Below are positions 36,622 to 45,900 of a stretch of 48,686 nt of DNA, piece by piece. The notes beneath the pieces were generated by a model. The model saw only the letters and a program-made list of their open reading frames with translations. It did not search any database and was not told where the DNA came from. Made by a program: the position numbers and the translations under genes. The stretch comes from a virus, in IMG/VR virus record IMGVR_UViG_3300048110_000026, positions 1 to 48,686 of that record; one strand, 5' to 3'. The stretch's first letter is position 1, and each line of letters begins with the position of its first letter.

Positions 36622-39210
36622 ATGAGTAATAAAAGATCTAATAGAAATAATAAAAAAGTTTTAAAGGCTTTAAAAAATAAAAGGCTACAAGCGCATTCAG
36701 GGCAGCATGTAAGAGAAAGGGGAAGATACGAACCACACAATCCCAACTCAGAGTTACATTCTTTTGAGCCTGAAAGTGGTCAAGGTGGGACTGGACTAGC
36801 GCCTGTGGCTACAACAACCAATACTACAACAACTTCAAATCCTTCTGGGGAAGGCGGTGGTTCTGTGTCATCTACACAAAATACTTCATCTACGTATACT
36901 CCGGGAACTTCAGGAACTCTTCCTACTTCTTCAACAACCTCAAGTACTCCTAGAGTTGAAATAAATCCTCCTGCAAAGTTTGAGATAAGTGACGTAGATA
37001 CTGAAAAAGTTTCTTTAACAGGCACTGAGTTAGGGCCTGCTGAACAAATAGGCGCGCAAACAGCAGTGGGCGCATCTACAGTAAAACCGCCACCTACCGT
37101 AAAAGGTGCTTTTTCACAATCAGCTAAACAGGGCGTTACACCAACCGCTATTGCGCCTGCTAAAATAGAAGATGTAGCTCTTGTAGGTGCTGATGCATTA
37201 GACCCTACAACGGCAGCACAAGGCACTATAAGCCCTGAAGCTATTGCCAGTGCTAAAGGCCCTACGCTTACTGAAAGGGCTGTAGCGGCTGAAAGAGATA
37301 CTTCACAAGAGCAAGCATCTTTAGCAGAAGAACAAGATTTCACTGTTTCAGGTAATGCTTTTGTAGATAAAGTAACAGGGCAAACTATAACTGTATCGCC
37401 TACTCCTGAAGCAGAAATGAAGCAGCGTGAAGCTATTACTGGGCAACCTGCAACGGCTGGACAAGCTGCTGAGATTATTGGAATTGTAGGCTACGAACAG
37501 GTTAAAAATCGTAGCTACAGTGGAAGAGAGGCAGCAGCCGGTGCTACAAACATGCTATCAGAACTGGGTAATTTACCTACTAATGTTAGTACATCTATTG
37601 TAGAAGACCCTGCAACTGTAGAGGCTCAGATAGATCAGCAGCCTGTAGAAGTACGTGCAGCCGTAGCAGCATTACCTACAGAGGCTCTTGTATCTTCTCA
37701 GATGGAAACCCTGTTAGCCGGTATGGAGGACGGTAAAACTCCTGCGTGGGCTAGACCAGCAGTAGCAGCTATTGAGCAGAAACTAGCCGTCAGAGGCTTG
37801 TCAGCGTCCACTGTAGGCCGTGATGCACTCTTTAATGCAATCATACAAAGTGCTCTACCAATGGCTCAGAGCAACGCACAGGCCCTCCAGCAACGTGCAG
37901 CGCAGAACCTGTCTAATGAGCAGCAAGCTAATCTTACGCAGTCTACACAAGACATGCAGCGTCGTATGGCTAATCTAGCTAACAGGCAGACAGCAGAAGG
38001 TCAAACTGCACAGTACGCACAACAGATGTCAGTATTGCAGAGCCAGTTCACACAACAAGGTGTTATGGCTGAGATGCAAGTTGCTAATGAGTTTCTTGCT
38101 AGGAATGCAGGCTTTCAACAGCAAATGAATCTTGCTAACTTGTCTAATGATCAACAAATGCAGTTAGCTAACTTGTCTGCTTTGAATCAGGCTGACTCTC
38201 AAAACTTAACTACTGCTCAACAGACAGAGTTGGCTAATCTTAATGCACGTATGCAGACTAATTTAACTCAGGCAAAAATTGCTGAGAGCATGGGAGTAGC
38301 TCAGTTAAATGTAGATCAACAAAGAGCAGTTCAAAATGCTGCTATGATTGCTCGTGTAGACCTTACAAAGTTTAGTACAGATCAACAAACTGAACTGGCT
38401 AATAGTAAGTTTATGCAGTCTATGACTATGACAGACTTTAGTGCTGAACAACAAACAGCTATGCAGAATGCTACATTGATGGCTCAGATGGATCTTGCAT
38501 CGGCTGATCAGCGTACAAAGCTTGCTATTACTAATGCACAAAGTTTCCTACAGATGGACATGGCTAATCTTAGTAATAGACAACAAGCTGCTGTACTTGA
38601 CCAGCAGTTAAAGCAACAACGTCTTCTTTCTGACCAAGCAGCAACAAATGCTGCAAAGCAGTTTAATGCAGCTTCAGAGAATCAAACTAATCAGTTTATG
38701 GCTAACTTAGAGGCTAATATGTCTCAGTTTAATGCTTCACAGACAAATGCCATGAGACAGTTTAATGCTACTGAGCTTAGTAAGACAAGCGCCTTGAATG
38801 CTCAAAACGCTATAGAAGTCAATAAAGCTAATGCTGCTATCCGTAATCAAGTTAATCAGTTTAATTCTCAAGTAGAGTTTCAACGTGATCAATGGAATGC
38901 TGCTAATGCACAAGCTGTTGCACAGTCAAATGTAGAGTGGCGCAGAAAGTCCAATACTATTGATACTGCTGCTATTAATGCTGCTAACCAACAGAATGCT
39001 CAAATGGCCTTTAATTTATCAAGTGCAGAGCAAGAGTTTTTATGGCAAAACTTAAGAGATGAAGCAGCTTATATAAGAACAGCATACGAAAATGAAGAGC
39101 AAAGAAAAACTGTAATGTACTCTACAGCCCTTCAAAATGAAGCTGCGGCTGGTAAAGGTTCTAGTACAACAAGTACACTCATGACACTCATTGGTAATAT
39201 ATTTAAGTAG
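36622..39210 (+). CDS. Asn/Gln/Ala-rich internal virion protein
   Basis: An 862-residue protein in three parts: a basic N-terminus (KRSNRNNKKVLKALKNKR), a low-complexity Thr/Ser/Pro region to about residue 250, and a long helical half with irregular repeats such as LSNDQQMQLANLSALNQ, STDQQTELANSKFMQS, SAEQQTAMQNATLM, QFNASQTNAMRQFNAT. The repeats have a period of about 10-13 residues and give an N/Q-rich coiled-coil. Such proteins recur ahead of internal proteins in marine podoviruses, as I recall. A DNA-ejection or inner-core role is inferred. Confidence 0.75.
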   Translation: MSNKRSNRNNKKVLKALKNKRLQAHSGQHVRERGRYEPHNPNSELHSFEPESGQGGTGLAPVATTTNTTTTSNPSGEGGGSVSSTQNTSSTYTPGTSGTLPTSSTTSSTPRVEINPPAKFEISDVDTEKVSLTGTELGPAEQIGAQTAVGASTVKPPPTVKGAFSQSAKQGVTPTAIAPAKIEDVALVGADALDPTTAAQGTISPEAIASAKGPTLTERAVAAERDTSQEQASLAEEQDFTVSGNAFVDKVTGQTITVSPTPEAEMKQREAITGQPATAGQAAEIIGIVGYEQVKNRSYSGREAAAGATNMLSELGNLPTNVSTSIVEDPATVEAQIDQQPVEVRAAVAALPTEALVSSQMETLLAGMEDGKTPAWARPAVAAIEQKLAVRGLSASTVGRDALFNAIIQSALPMAQSNAQALQQRAAQNLSNEQQANLTQSTQDMQRRMANLANRQTAEGQTAQYAQQMSVLQSQFTQQGVMAEMQVANEFLARNAGFQQQMNLANLSNDQQMQLANLSALNQADSQNLTTAQQTELANLNARMQTNLTQAKIAESMGVAQLNVDQQRAVQNAAMIARVDLTKFSTDQQTELANSKFMQSMTMTDFSAEQQTAMQNATLMAQMDLASADQRTKLAITNAQSFLQMDMANLSNRQQAAVLDQQLKQQRLLSDQAATNAAKQFNAASENQTNQFMANLEANMSQFNASQTNAMRQFNATELSKTSALNAQNAIEVNKANAAIRNQVNQFNSQVEFQRDQWNAANAQAVAQSNVEWRRKSNTIDTAAINAANQQNAQMAFNLSSAEQEFLWQNLRDEAAYIRTAYENEEQRKTVMYSTALQNEAAAGKGSSTTSTLMTLIGNIFK

Positions 39211-39218
39211 AGGTTAGT

Positions 39219-40472
39219 ATGGGATTTTTTAAGAAAATATTTAAAGGTGTCAAAAAAGTCTTTAAAAAGATTGGCAGGGGCATTAAAAAAGTATTTAAAA
39301 AAGTTGGAAAGTTTATGGGTAAGATTGGCATTGTAGGTCAAATTGCTCTTAGCTTTTTGCTTCCGGGGGTAGGCGCTTTAATTGGCAAGGCTGCGGGGGC
39401 TATGATGGCTTCTAGTAATGCTCTTGTAAGCGGCGCAGGAAGTTTTTTAAATGCTGCTGTAAATATAGGCTCTAAGGCCGGATCACTTGTAAAAAGTGTA
39501 GGTGATGGGGTTCTTAAAGTAGTTGGTAGAACTGTAGGTACTGCTATAAATAAAATTCCGGGTGCTGGTGACTTTTTAAAGCAATTAACTTCAGGTAAAA
39601 TTGATATTACTGAAATGAAAAAATTCACAGGCCCCGGTGGTATTATGGATACTGCATCTAAGGCTATTACAGATGTAGCATCTAAAGGCCGTGATTTATT
39701 TTCTGTAGACACTTTAACAGAGCCTAATAAATTTATATCTAAAGATATAAGTGCCAGTGCTTCGGATATGGAAAAAGCTTTAGAGGGAGACTCAGTAGCT
39801 TCTATAAATGAAAAATACGCGCCTCAGCAAGCAACCGTAACTGACGTGGTTCCTGATCCTAATAAGTACGATATACCCCTTGCTAATAGACCCGACTCTG
39901 CAATACCTGATGCATTTCCGGGTTATGGAAGAACCCCAACTGTAGAATCTTTTGATGTTACGAAAGGTGAACTATATAGTGTTCCAGATCAGCCTCCCGG
40001 TAGTTTGTTAGCACCTGATCAGTCACCTTTAAAAATAGATACAACAGTAACGAAACCCCCTGTAGATCCTAGTATAGATATTCAAATAGCTCCACCTGCT
40101 TATCAACAACCTACATCATTAACTGATAAGTTTTTTGAAACTGAAGTAGGTCAAAAAGCACAGGCTAAGGCTACAGAAATGGCAGGTAAATTTACTAAAT
40201 CTAATATAGCTAGGGCACTTACCGAAACAGGGATGGCGGGGGATACTTATACAGGAGGTACTTATGCAGGTACTACTGTTGATCCTGAAGCAGAGCAATA
40301 TGCTGTTAATCAAACTTCTTTAGGTGCAGAAGGCACCAGAAGAACTATTCAAAGAATGGAAGTAGCAGGCTATAGGGGTGTAGATCCCAACTTAGTATAT
40401 CAGCCACAATCTTCATGGTCTACTAATTTAGCAGGTCTTCTTCAAGGACAGCCAGTTGGGAGTGTCGTATAA
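39219..40472 (+). CDS. Virion protein with cationic amphipathic N-terminus
   Basis: A 417-residue protein. Residues 1-38 are a strongly cationic amphipathic stretch (FFKKIFKGVKKVFKKIGRG, KKVFKKVGKFMGKIG) like antimicrobial peptides, followed by a hydrophobic helix (QIALSFLLPGVGALIGKAAGAMM). The middle is Gly/Ala-rich and the C-terminal 200 residues are Pro/acidic with YRGVDPNLVYQPQSSW near the end. It could insert into the host inner membrane during DNA ejection; inferred from composition and its place among internal virion genes. Confidence 0.75.
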   Translation: MGFFKKIFKGVKKVFKKIGRGIKKVFKKVGKFMGKIGIVGQIALSFLLPGVGALIGKAAGAMMASSNALVSGAGSFLNAAVNIGSKAGSLVKSVGDGVLKVVGRTVGTAINKIPGAGDFLKQLTSGKIDITEMKKFTGPGGIMDTASKAITDVASKGRDLFSVDTLTEPNKFISKDISASASDMEKALEGDSVASINEKYAPQQATVTDVVPDPNKYDIPLANRPDSAIPDAFPGYGRTPTVESFDVTKGELYSVPDQPPGSLLAPDQSPLKIDTTVTKPPVDPSIDIQIAPPAYQQPTSLTDKFFETEVGQKAQAKATEMAGKFTKSNIARALTETGMAGDTYTGGTYAGTTVDPEAEQYAVNQTSLGAEGTRRTIQRMEVAGYRGVDPNLVYQPQSSWSTNLAGLLQGQPVGSVV

Positions 40473-41003
40473 ATGATTGAACAACCTAACCAACAGCTAG
40501 AAGAATATCAAAGTCGCATGGATAGACCTATTCCGGGTCAGTCTTTAACTGAAGATCCTGATAGTCCTCAACCGTATACAGCCGCTCCTGAGTTTACTAT
40601 AATTCAAGAGGCTTTAGAGTATATTTTTGTTACTACAACAGAAGAAGAGACATATGAAAATATTATGTCTTCTATAGCTCGTGGTGTTTCTATTATGGAA
40701 ATTACACAGTTAATATTATTCGCAGGATTTAATGAGGGTAAATGGAATCCAGATCTAATGTTGCTCCTTGCTGAACCCACCGCTTATATGTTAATGGGAC
40801 TTGCTGAAAAGGCAGGTATTGACTATGAAATTACTGATGAGCAAGATGACGAAATAAATGTATTTGGCGCTAAGATGCCTGAAGAAACAGCCCAGAAATT
40901 AGAAAGCAAGGAAATACCCGAAGAAACTTTACAGCAAGTAGACTCTAAAAAACTTCCTAGTTTAATGGAAAAACCTCAACCTAGTTTAATGCAGAGGCAG
41001 TAG
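40473..41003 (+). CDS. Conserved structural protein (RPIPGQSLT type)
   Basis: A 176-residue acidic protein. DRPIPGQSLTEDPDSPQPY near the N-terminus, FTIIQEALEYIFV, then SIMEITQLILFAGFNEGKWNPDLMLLLAEPTAYM and AEKAGIDYEI form a pattern that I recognise from structural proteins of cyanophages and other marine phages. The C-terminus repeats KLESKEIPEET / QVDSKKLPSL / EKPQPSL. The start lies directly after the preceding stop. Function in the virion unknown. Confidence 0.78.
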   Translation: MIEQPNQQLEEYQSRMDRPIPGQSLTEDPDSPQPYTAAPEFTIIQEALEYIFVTTTEEETYENIMSSIARGVSIMEITQLILFAGFNEGKWNPDLMLLLAEPTAYMLMGLAEKAGIDYEITDEQDDEINVFGAKMPEETAQKLESKEIPEETLQQVDSKKLPSLMEKPQPSLMQRQ

Positions 41004-41004
41004 T

Positions 41005-42885
41005 ATGGCTATTGAAACAACTTACCAAAGTTTATTAGGCGCTCAAAGACAGCGACGTAAAAAACAAGAACGCCAAGATACGTTGCTACAAGCAGGTACT
41101 TTAGCGGCTAATTTGTATCAGCAAAATCTTGATAAAAAAGCACAAGAGTTTTTTGATCGCACCGAAGTAGCAGACCAGCGTGTCAAGTATCAAGAAGGAT
41201 ACGATCTATTTAATAATAAAATTAAAAAGGTATATGATCAAGGTACAAATAGCGTGGGTGGCTTGGGTAACTATCTTGTAGACAATTATGCTATGGGTAT
41301 TGCTCAGGATAGAATTTATTCTAACTATGATGAAGACATGGTGCAAGACCCTGATGAGCTTGGTAGTGCTGTTAGATCTTATGCTGAAGAAATGGTTTAT
41401 GGAACACGGGATGCTGAAGGTAATCGTGTAGGCGGTGCTATGCTTGATCGTTTAACAGCGGCTTACAATAGCGGTAAGACTCTTCAGAGTATGGACAAGT
41501 ACGACGAGTATATTTCACGCAGGGCTGATTTACCTGAAAATGTAGGTATGGCTTTGGTTGGTAAGTTCTTTGATAAAAAATCTAGAGAAGAAGTAGAACA
41601 AGATGCGTTAAGACGAATAGGAGAGGAGAATCAATTTACTCAAGACTCTACTGCTTTCATGACTCTTGCACAAGCTTTCGATCAAGGAATGACTATAACG
41701 GATTCAGAAAAGGTTGCTAAACAAGTAAAAACTTATACTGATGGTTTGAAGCGTAGACCTGAAGAAGTTTTAACAAATACTGAAGAGGTTACAAGGAAAA
41801 GACCTGATGGACAAGGCGGTCAATTTGAATGGCATTATTTTGTAGATACTTTTACAAATCAAAAAACAGGTGTTACTAGACAAGTTAGCAGGGCTGATCC
41901 GAATGATGAATTATCTGCAAAAATATATGCGAAAGAAGAAGTTACGTTACCCATGAAGCCTGTAGAATTTGAACAGTTTGATTCTTTATCAGGTGAAGTT
42001 AGAAAAGGTTCGCATATACCTCTTTTTAATGTCTCAGGTGAAAAAATAGGAAGCTTTGATGAACAAGTAGTTTCTAGAGAAGTTTCTCCTCAATTAAGAA
42101 ATAATTATGCGTCGGTTGGTGAGCGACAATTAAATGTTGCTGAAACATCATTAAATTATGTTTTAAGGCAAGATCCTGAAAGTTTAAGGGACTCTTTCGA
42201 TAAGGCTATACAAATTGAATACGGTGAAGATGAAGACCAAGCAGATGTATATAGAGAAAATGTACACAGAAATATAGCAATAATTGGAAACAATTTACAA
42301 GCAGAATATGGAATTAAAGATCAAGTAACTGCTAATAATATTGCAGCGCAAATTATAGCTAATAATATTAGATACATTAAAGATGTTGAGGGAGAAGAAA
42401 ACAAAGGGTATAGCGGGGCTAATTTAGCCGCTTCTAATGAAATTAGTGGTTTAAGAATTCTTGAAGCATTAAATGATTTAGAATTAAATACTGGTGGTAA
42501 ATTTCAGATGAAAGGATTTAGTAAACCAGAATTTGATAGTTTTTTAGAAAATTTAATACAAGAAAGTGATTTACAGTATTTTAGAGGGGCTAGTAGAAAA
42601 GATACAACTAGAGAGACTGCTGTGTTTGATGAATCAAGCAGGCTTTATTTTTTAAAAAGAAATTTACCTAAAGATAATAGCCGTATTAATTTATTTAACA
42701 GGCGGCTTCCTTATGTTACAGATTCAATTCTTGCTGGTGTAACTCTATATGATATGATTGAATACGAGACAATGAGTAATATGACTAGAGGTTTAAATAC
42801 CAGTAAGTATTATGAAAATAAAGAATTAACTGAAGATGAAGCACTTGCTAAAATTCAAGCAACTATAAGCCGTGGTGGTGGTTAA
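41005..42885 (+). CDS. Internal virion protein
   Basis: A 626-residue, mostly helical polar protein, not recognised by family. It starts with a helical basic region (SLLGAQRQRRKKQERQD, LAANLYQQNLDKKAQEFFDR) and has acidic helices throughout; the part from about residue 300 to 360 looks beta-rich (YAKEEVTLPMKPVEFEQF). Position between the 176-residue structural protein and the 1515-residue protein matches the internal core genes (T7 gp14-gp16). No enzymatic motif is seen. Confidence 0.75.
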   Translation: MAIETTYQSLLGAQRQRRKKQERQDTLLQAGTLAANLYQQNLDKKAQEFFDRTEVADQRVKYQEGYDLFNNKIKKVYDQGTNSVGGLGNYLVDNYAMGIAQDRIYSNYDEDMVQDPDELGSAVRSYAEEMVYGTRDAEGNRVGGAMLDRLTAAYNSGKTLQSMDKYDEYISRRADLPENVGMALVGKFFDKKSREEVEQDALRRIGEENQFTQDSTAFMTLAQAFDQGMTITDSEKVAKQVKTYTDGLKRRPEEVLTNTEEVTRKRPDGQGGQFEWHYFVDTFTNQKTGVTRQVSRADPNDELSAKIYAKEEVTLPMKPVEFEQFDSLSGEVRKGSHIPLFNVSGEKIGSFDEQVVSREVSPQLRNNYASVGERQLNVAETSLNYVLRQDPESLRDSFDKAIQIEYGEDEDQADVYRENVHRNIAIIGNNLQAEYGIKDQVTANNIAAQIIANNIRYIKDVEGEENKGYSGANLAASNEISGLRILEALNDLELNTGGKFQMKGFSKPEFDSFLENLIQESDLQYFRGASRKDTTRETAVFDESSRLYFLKRNLPKDNSRINLFNRRLPYVTDSILAGVTLYDMIEYETMSNMTRGLNTSKYYENKELTEDEALAKIQATISRGGG

Positions 42886-42900
42886 AATAAAGGATATTTA

Positions 42901-45900
42901 ATGATATTTGATGATACTATAAAAGAAGAAGAGGGTAAGCGAGAAGTTTCTTTTGTAAAGCCTTCTTTAGCTGCTACGCCTATACCCACATCTACAAACG
43001 CTTGGAAAAATGATCCGCGTGTTCAAAAGGCAGCAGAAAGATATTTATATGGTCTTTCAAAACTAGACAACACTTTTGATCCCGGAACTTACTTTGATGA
43101 TAATCGGGATATTGTAGAAGCCTTGCGTGATGAAGATAATAGAATTATGACAATTATGCAACGTGCTGGTAATTTAGGTGAATTACCTCCTGAAGTAAAA
43201 GAAGATTACAAGTTTCTTAAAACCACTTGGGAACAAACTAATCCATCAAATACTGATGAATGGTTAAACTATGCAGGTGATTTAGGTGTTGATATTTTAG
43301 CAGACCCTCTGAATGCTTTAGGTTTTATTTTTACTGGCGGTAGCGGTAATGTAGCCGCGCAAACTGTAGGTAAAGAAGGGTTAAAACAAGTATTAAAAAG
43401 AGCAGCGGTTTCAGATACTACAAAAGCACAGACTATAAGAGGCAGTATAGCTGGTGGAGCTTTTGGTGCTGTACATGAAGATCAGCTACAACGTGCTGAA
43501 ATAGCTACAGGAATATCTAATGACTATCAAATTAACAGGACAGCAACTGTTGGTTTAGGTTCTGCTTTAGCTGGTGCCGCTTTAGTAGGATCTATTGCAA
43601 AAACAAGTAAGTATTTTAAAAATCGTGCTCAAGAAAGACTAGACTCTGAAGAACAATTAAGGAAGGCTAATCAAGAAGGCCCTGAAGGTTTAGACCCTGA
43701 TGTTCAGAAAGCCGTAGAGGACAATATAGAAATACTTACACCTAGCTCTAGGACTGATTTATCTACTGATGTAGAAACAGGTAGGGCTTCTATTGTTATA
43801 GATCAAGAACCTATTGAAAGGTTTACTGAAGAAGTAAACAAAAAAGCAGGTGGCGGTCAACGTACTAAAGAAGAAGTGGCGGATACAGTAAATCAAGCAG
43901 TGCGTGATAATGTGGGCAAACCTCTTGATAGTATTGGTAAACGATTAGGCTTTGAAATTAATAGGGTTGTTAATAGGTACGGGGCTAAGATTGCTTTTAA
44001 ACCTGTGTCTGTTATAGAGTCCTTTAGCCGTTACTCTCAAACAGCTAATAACTTAATGAAAAAGTTTAGGTATGACGCAGGACGTAATGTCTGGGGAGAT
44101 CGTGATTACGATAGCCAAGATTTCTTTGAAGTCTACAAAGAAACTGCTGGACGTTATTACGTGCAGGCTAAAACTGCTATGGAGCCTTTAGCACTAAACA
44201 TGCGCGGTAAACTTTCGGATATTGCTAATGATAATCTTATTAAGGCTTTACGAGGCGGTGAAGTACAGGGAGAAGCTATTGGAACAATGGCAACAGAACT
44301 CCGAAGTGTCTTAGACGATATTGCAGGTAGGCTTCTTGATGACGGCTTTATAGATGAAGCAGCTACTAACTACGTACCTCGTATGTGGAGCCGTGGAGCT
44401 ATTGAAAAAAATAAAGATGTTTTTATAGATAAACTAATAAAAGCCGGTGAGGTTAACTCTAGAGAAGAGGGCTTAGATGTTGTAGAAGAAATGTTGGATA
44501 AGAAATTTCAACTAGACGGTGGAAGCTCAGGTGGTAATAGTTTTTTCTACAAGCGCCAGTTTAGCCTTATAAATGACAATGACTTTGAAGAGTTTTTAAA
44601 TAATGACATTGTAGATGTAATGAACACCTACATCTTTCAATCATCTAAGCAGTTAGCTAAGAAGCAAGTTTTTGGTGCCCGTAACTTAAGCGAATATCGT
44701 GCTATGTACGTTGATCCTATTCGTAAAGAAATGCGTAAAGCAGGTAAGACATTAACTAAAAACGATGAAAAAGATTTGCTTAATGTATGGAAGCTTACTA
44801 CTGGTGAAGATGTCAGTAGATTTGAAAGCAACAAAGTGCAGGGCGTTATTGATGCCTATAGTGTGGCAAACCGTTTGGCCTATCTACCCCTAGCTACGCT
44901 GTCTAGTGTTACTGAGGTGTTTATTAATGTAGGTAAAGCCGGTGTAACTAAAACTCTAAAGGGGCTTGCTAGATCTACGGATACGGCACAGGAAACTATT
45001 CAAAAAACCTTGAAAGAAAAACTAGGTAAGCAGGGACTTACTGATCCTGAAATCTGGAAGGAAATGAATAAGTTTGGTTTGGCTCTTGATACTTCAATGG
45101 CTGATTTGGCTGATAGGCTTGCAGGTGATTCTTTAAATACTGAGATTGCTCGTAAAGTAAACAATACTTTTTTCCGCGTTAACTTCCTAGATCAATGGAC
45201 TAAATCAGTTCAGATGATGTCTTACATGACGGGTAAAACTTTAATTAGTGACAACTTAAAAGAGATTGCTAAGAATGCTGGGCTTCCAGACTCTAAGCGT
45301 ATTACTCGTTTAAAGGATGAGTTAAAAGAACTTAATGTAGATATTGATCAAGGGTTGGATTGGGTTAAAACAGGTAACAAAGACTTTGAAGAAGTTATAC
45401 AGCGCGGTGCTGCTAGGTATACTAACGAAGTAATTCTTAACCCATCTGCTGAATCTGGTCTTAAGCCTATGTTAATGGCTAACCCCCAGACATCTATATT
45501 ATTTCAGTTTATGGGATACCCTGCTGCCTTTACAAATACAGTGCTTAAAAATGCTGCTAAAGGATTGTTACGTAATCCTTCAAATGCCTCTAAGGTTGTA
45601 CCTGCTGCGTTAATTATGACTGAAATGGCTAGGTGGACTAACTACGCCCGTAGTGGTGGCGAGTCTGAAAGGTTTAAAGACCGTGAAGAAATCTATGCTG
45701 ACGCTGTAATTCGATGGGGTGGTAATGGCCTTATTGCAGATATGATGCAACGAGGACGTAAGGCCGCAGAGATCTATCAAGATCCTCTGGCATATGGTGC
45801 AGGTGTTACAGGCCCTGTAGGACAAGACTTGTATACGCTTATTCGTAGGGGAGACATCGTAAGTTTCTTTGGTAAGAAAGTACCTTTGTATGGTGCAGGT

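Noticed and set aside
36780-37343. A 187-residue minus-strand frame opposite the 862-residue virion protein
   Set aside because: It arises from low-complexity Thr/Ser/Pro codons on the coding strand; no start context or minus-strand transcription is expected here.
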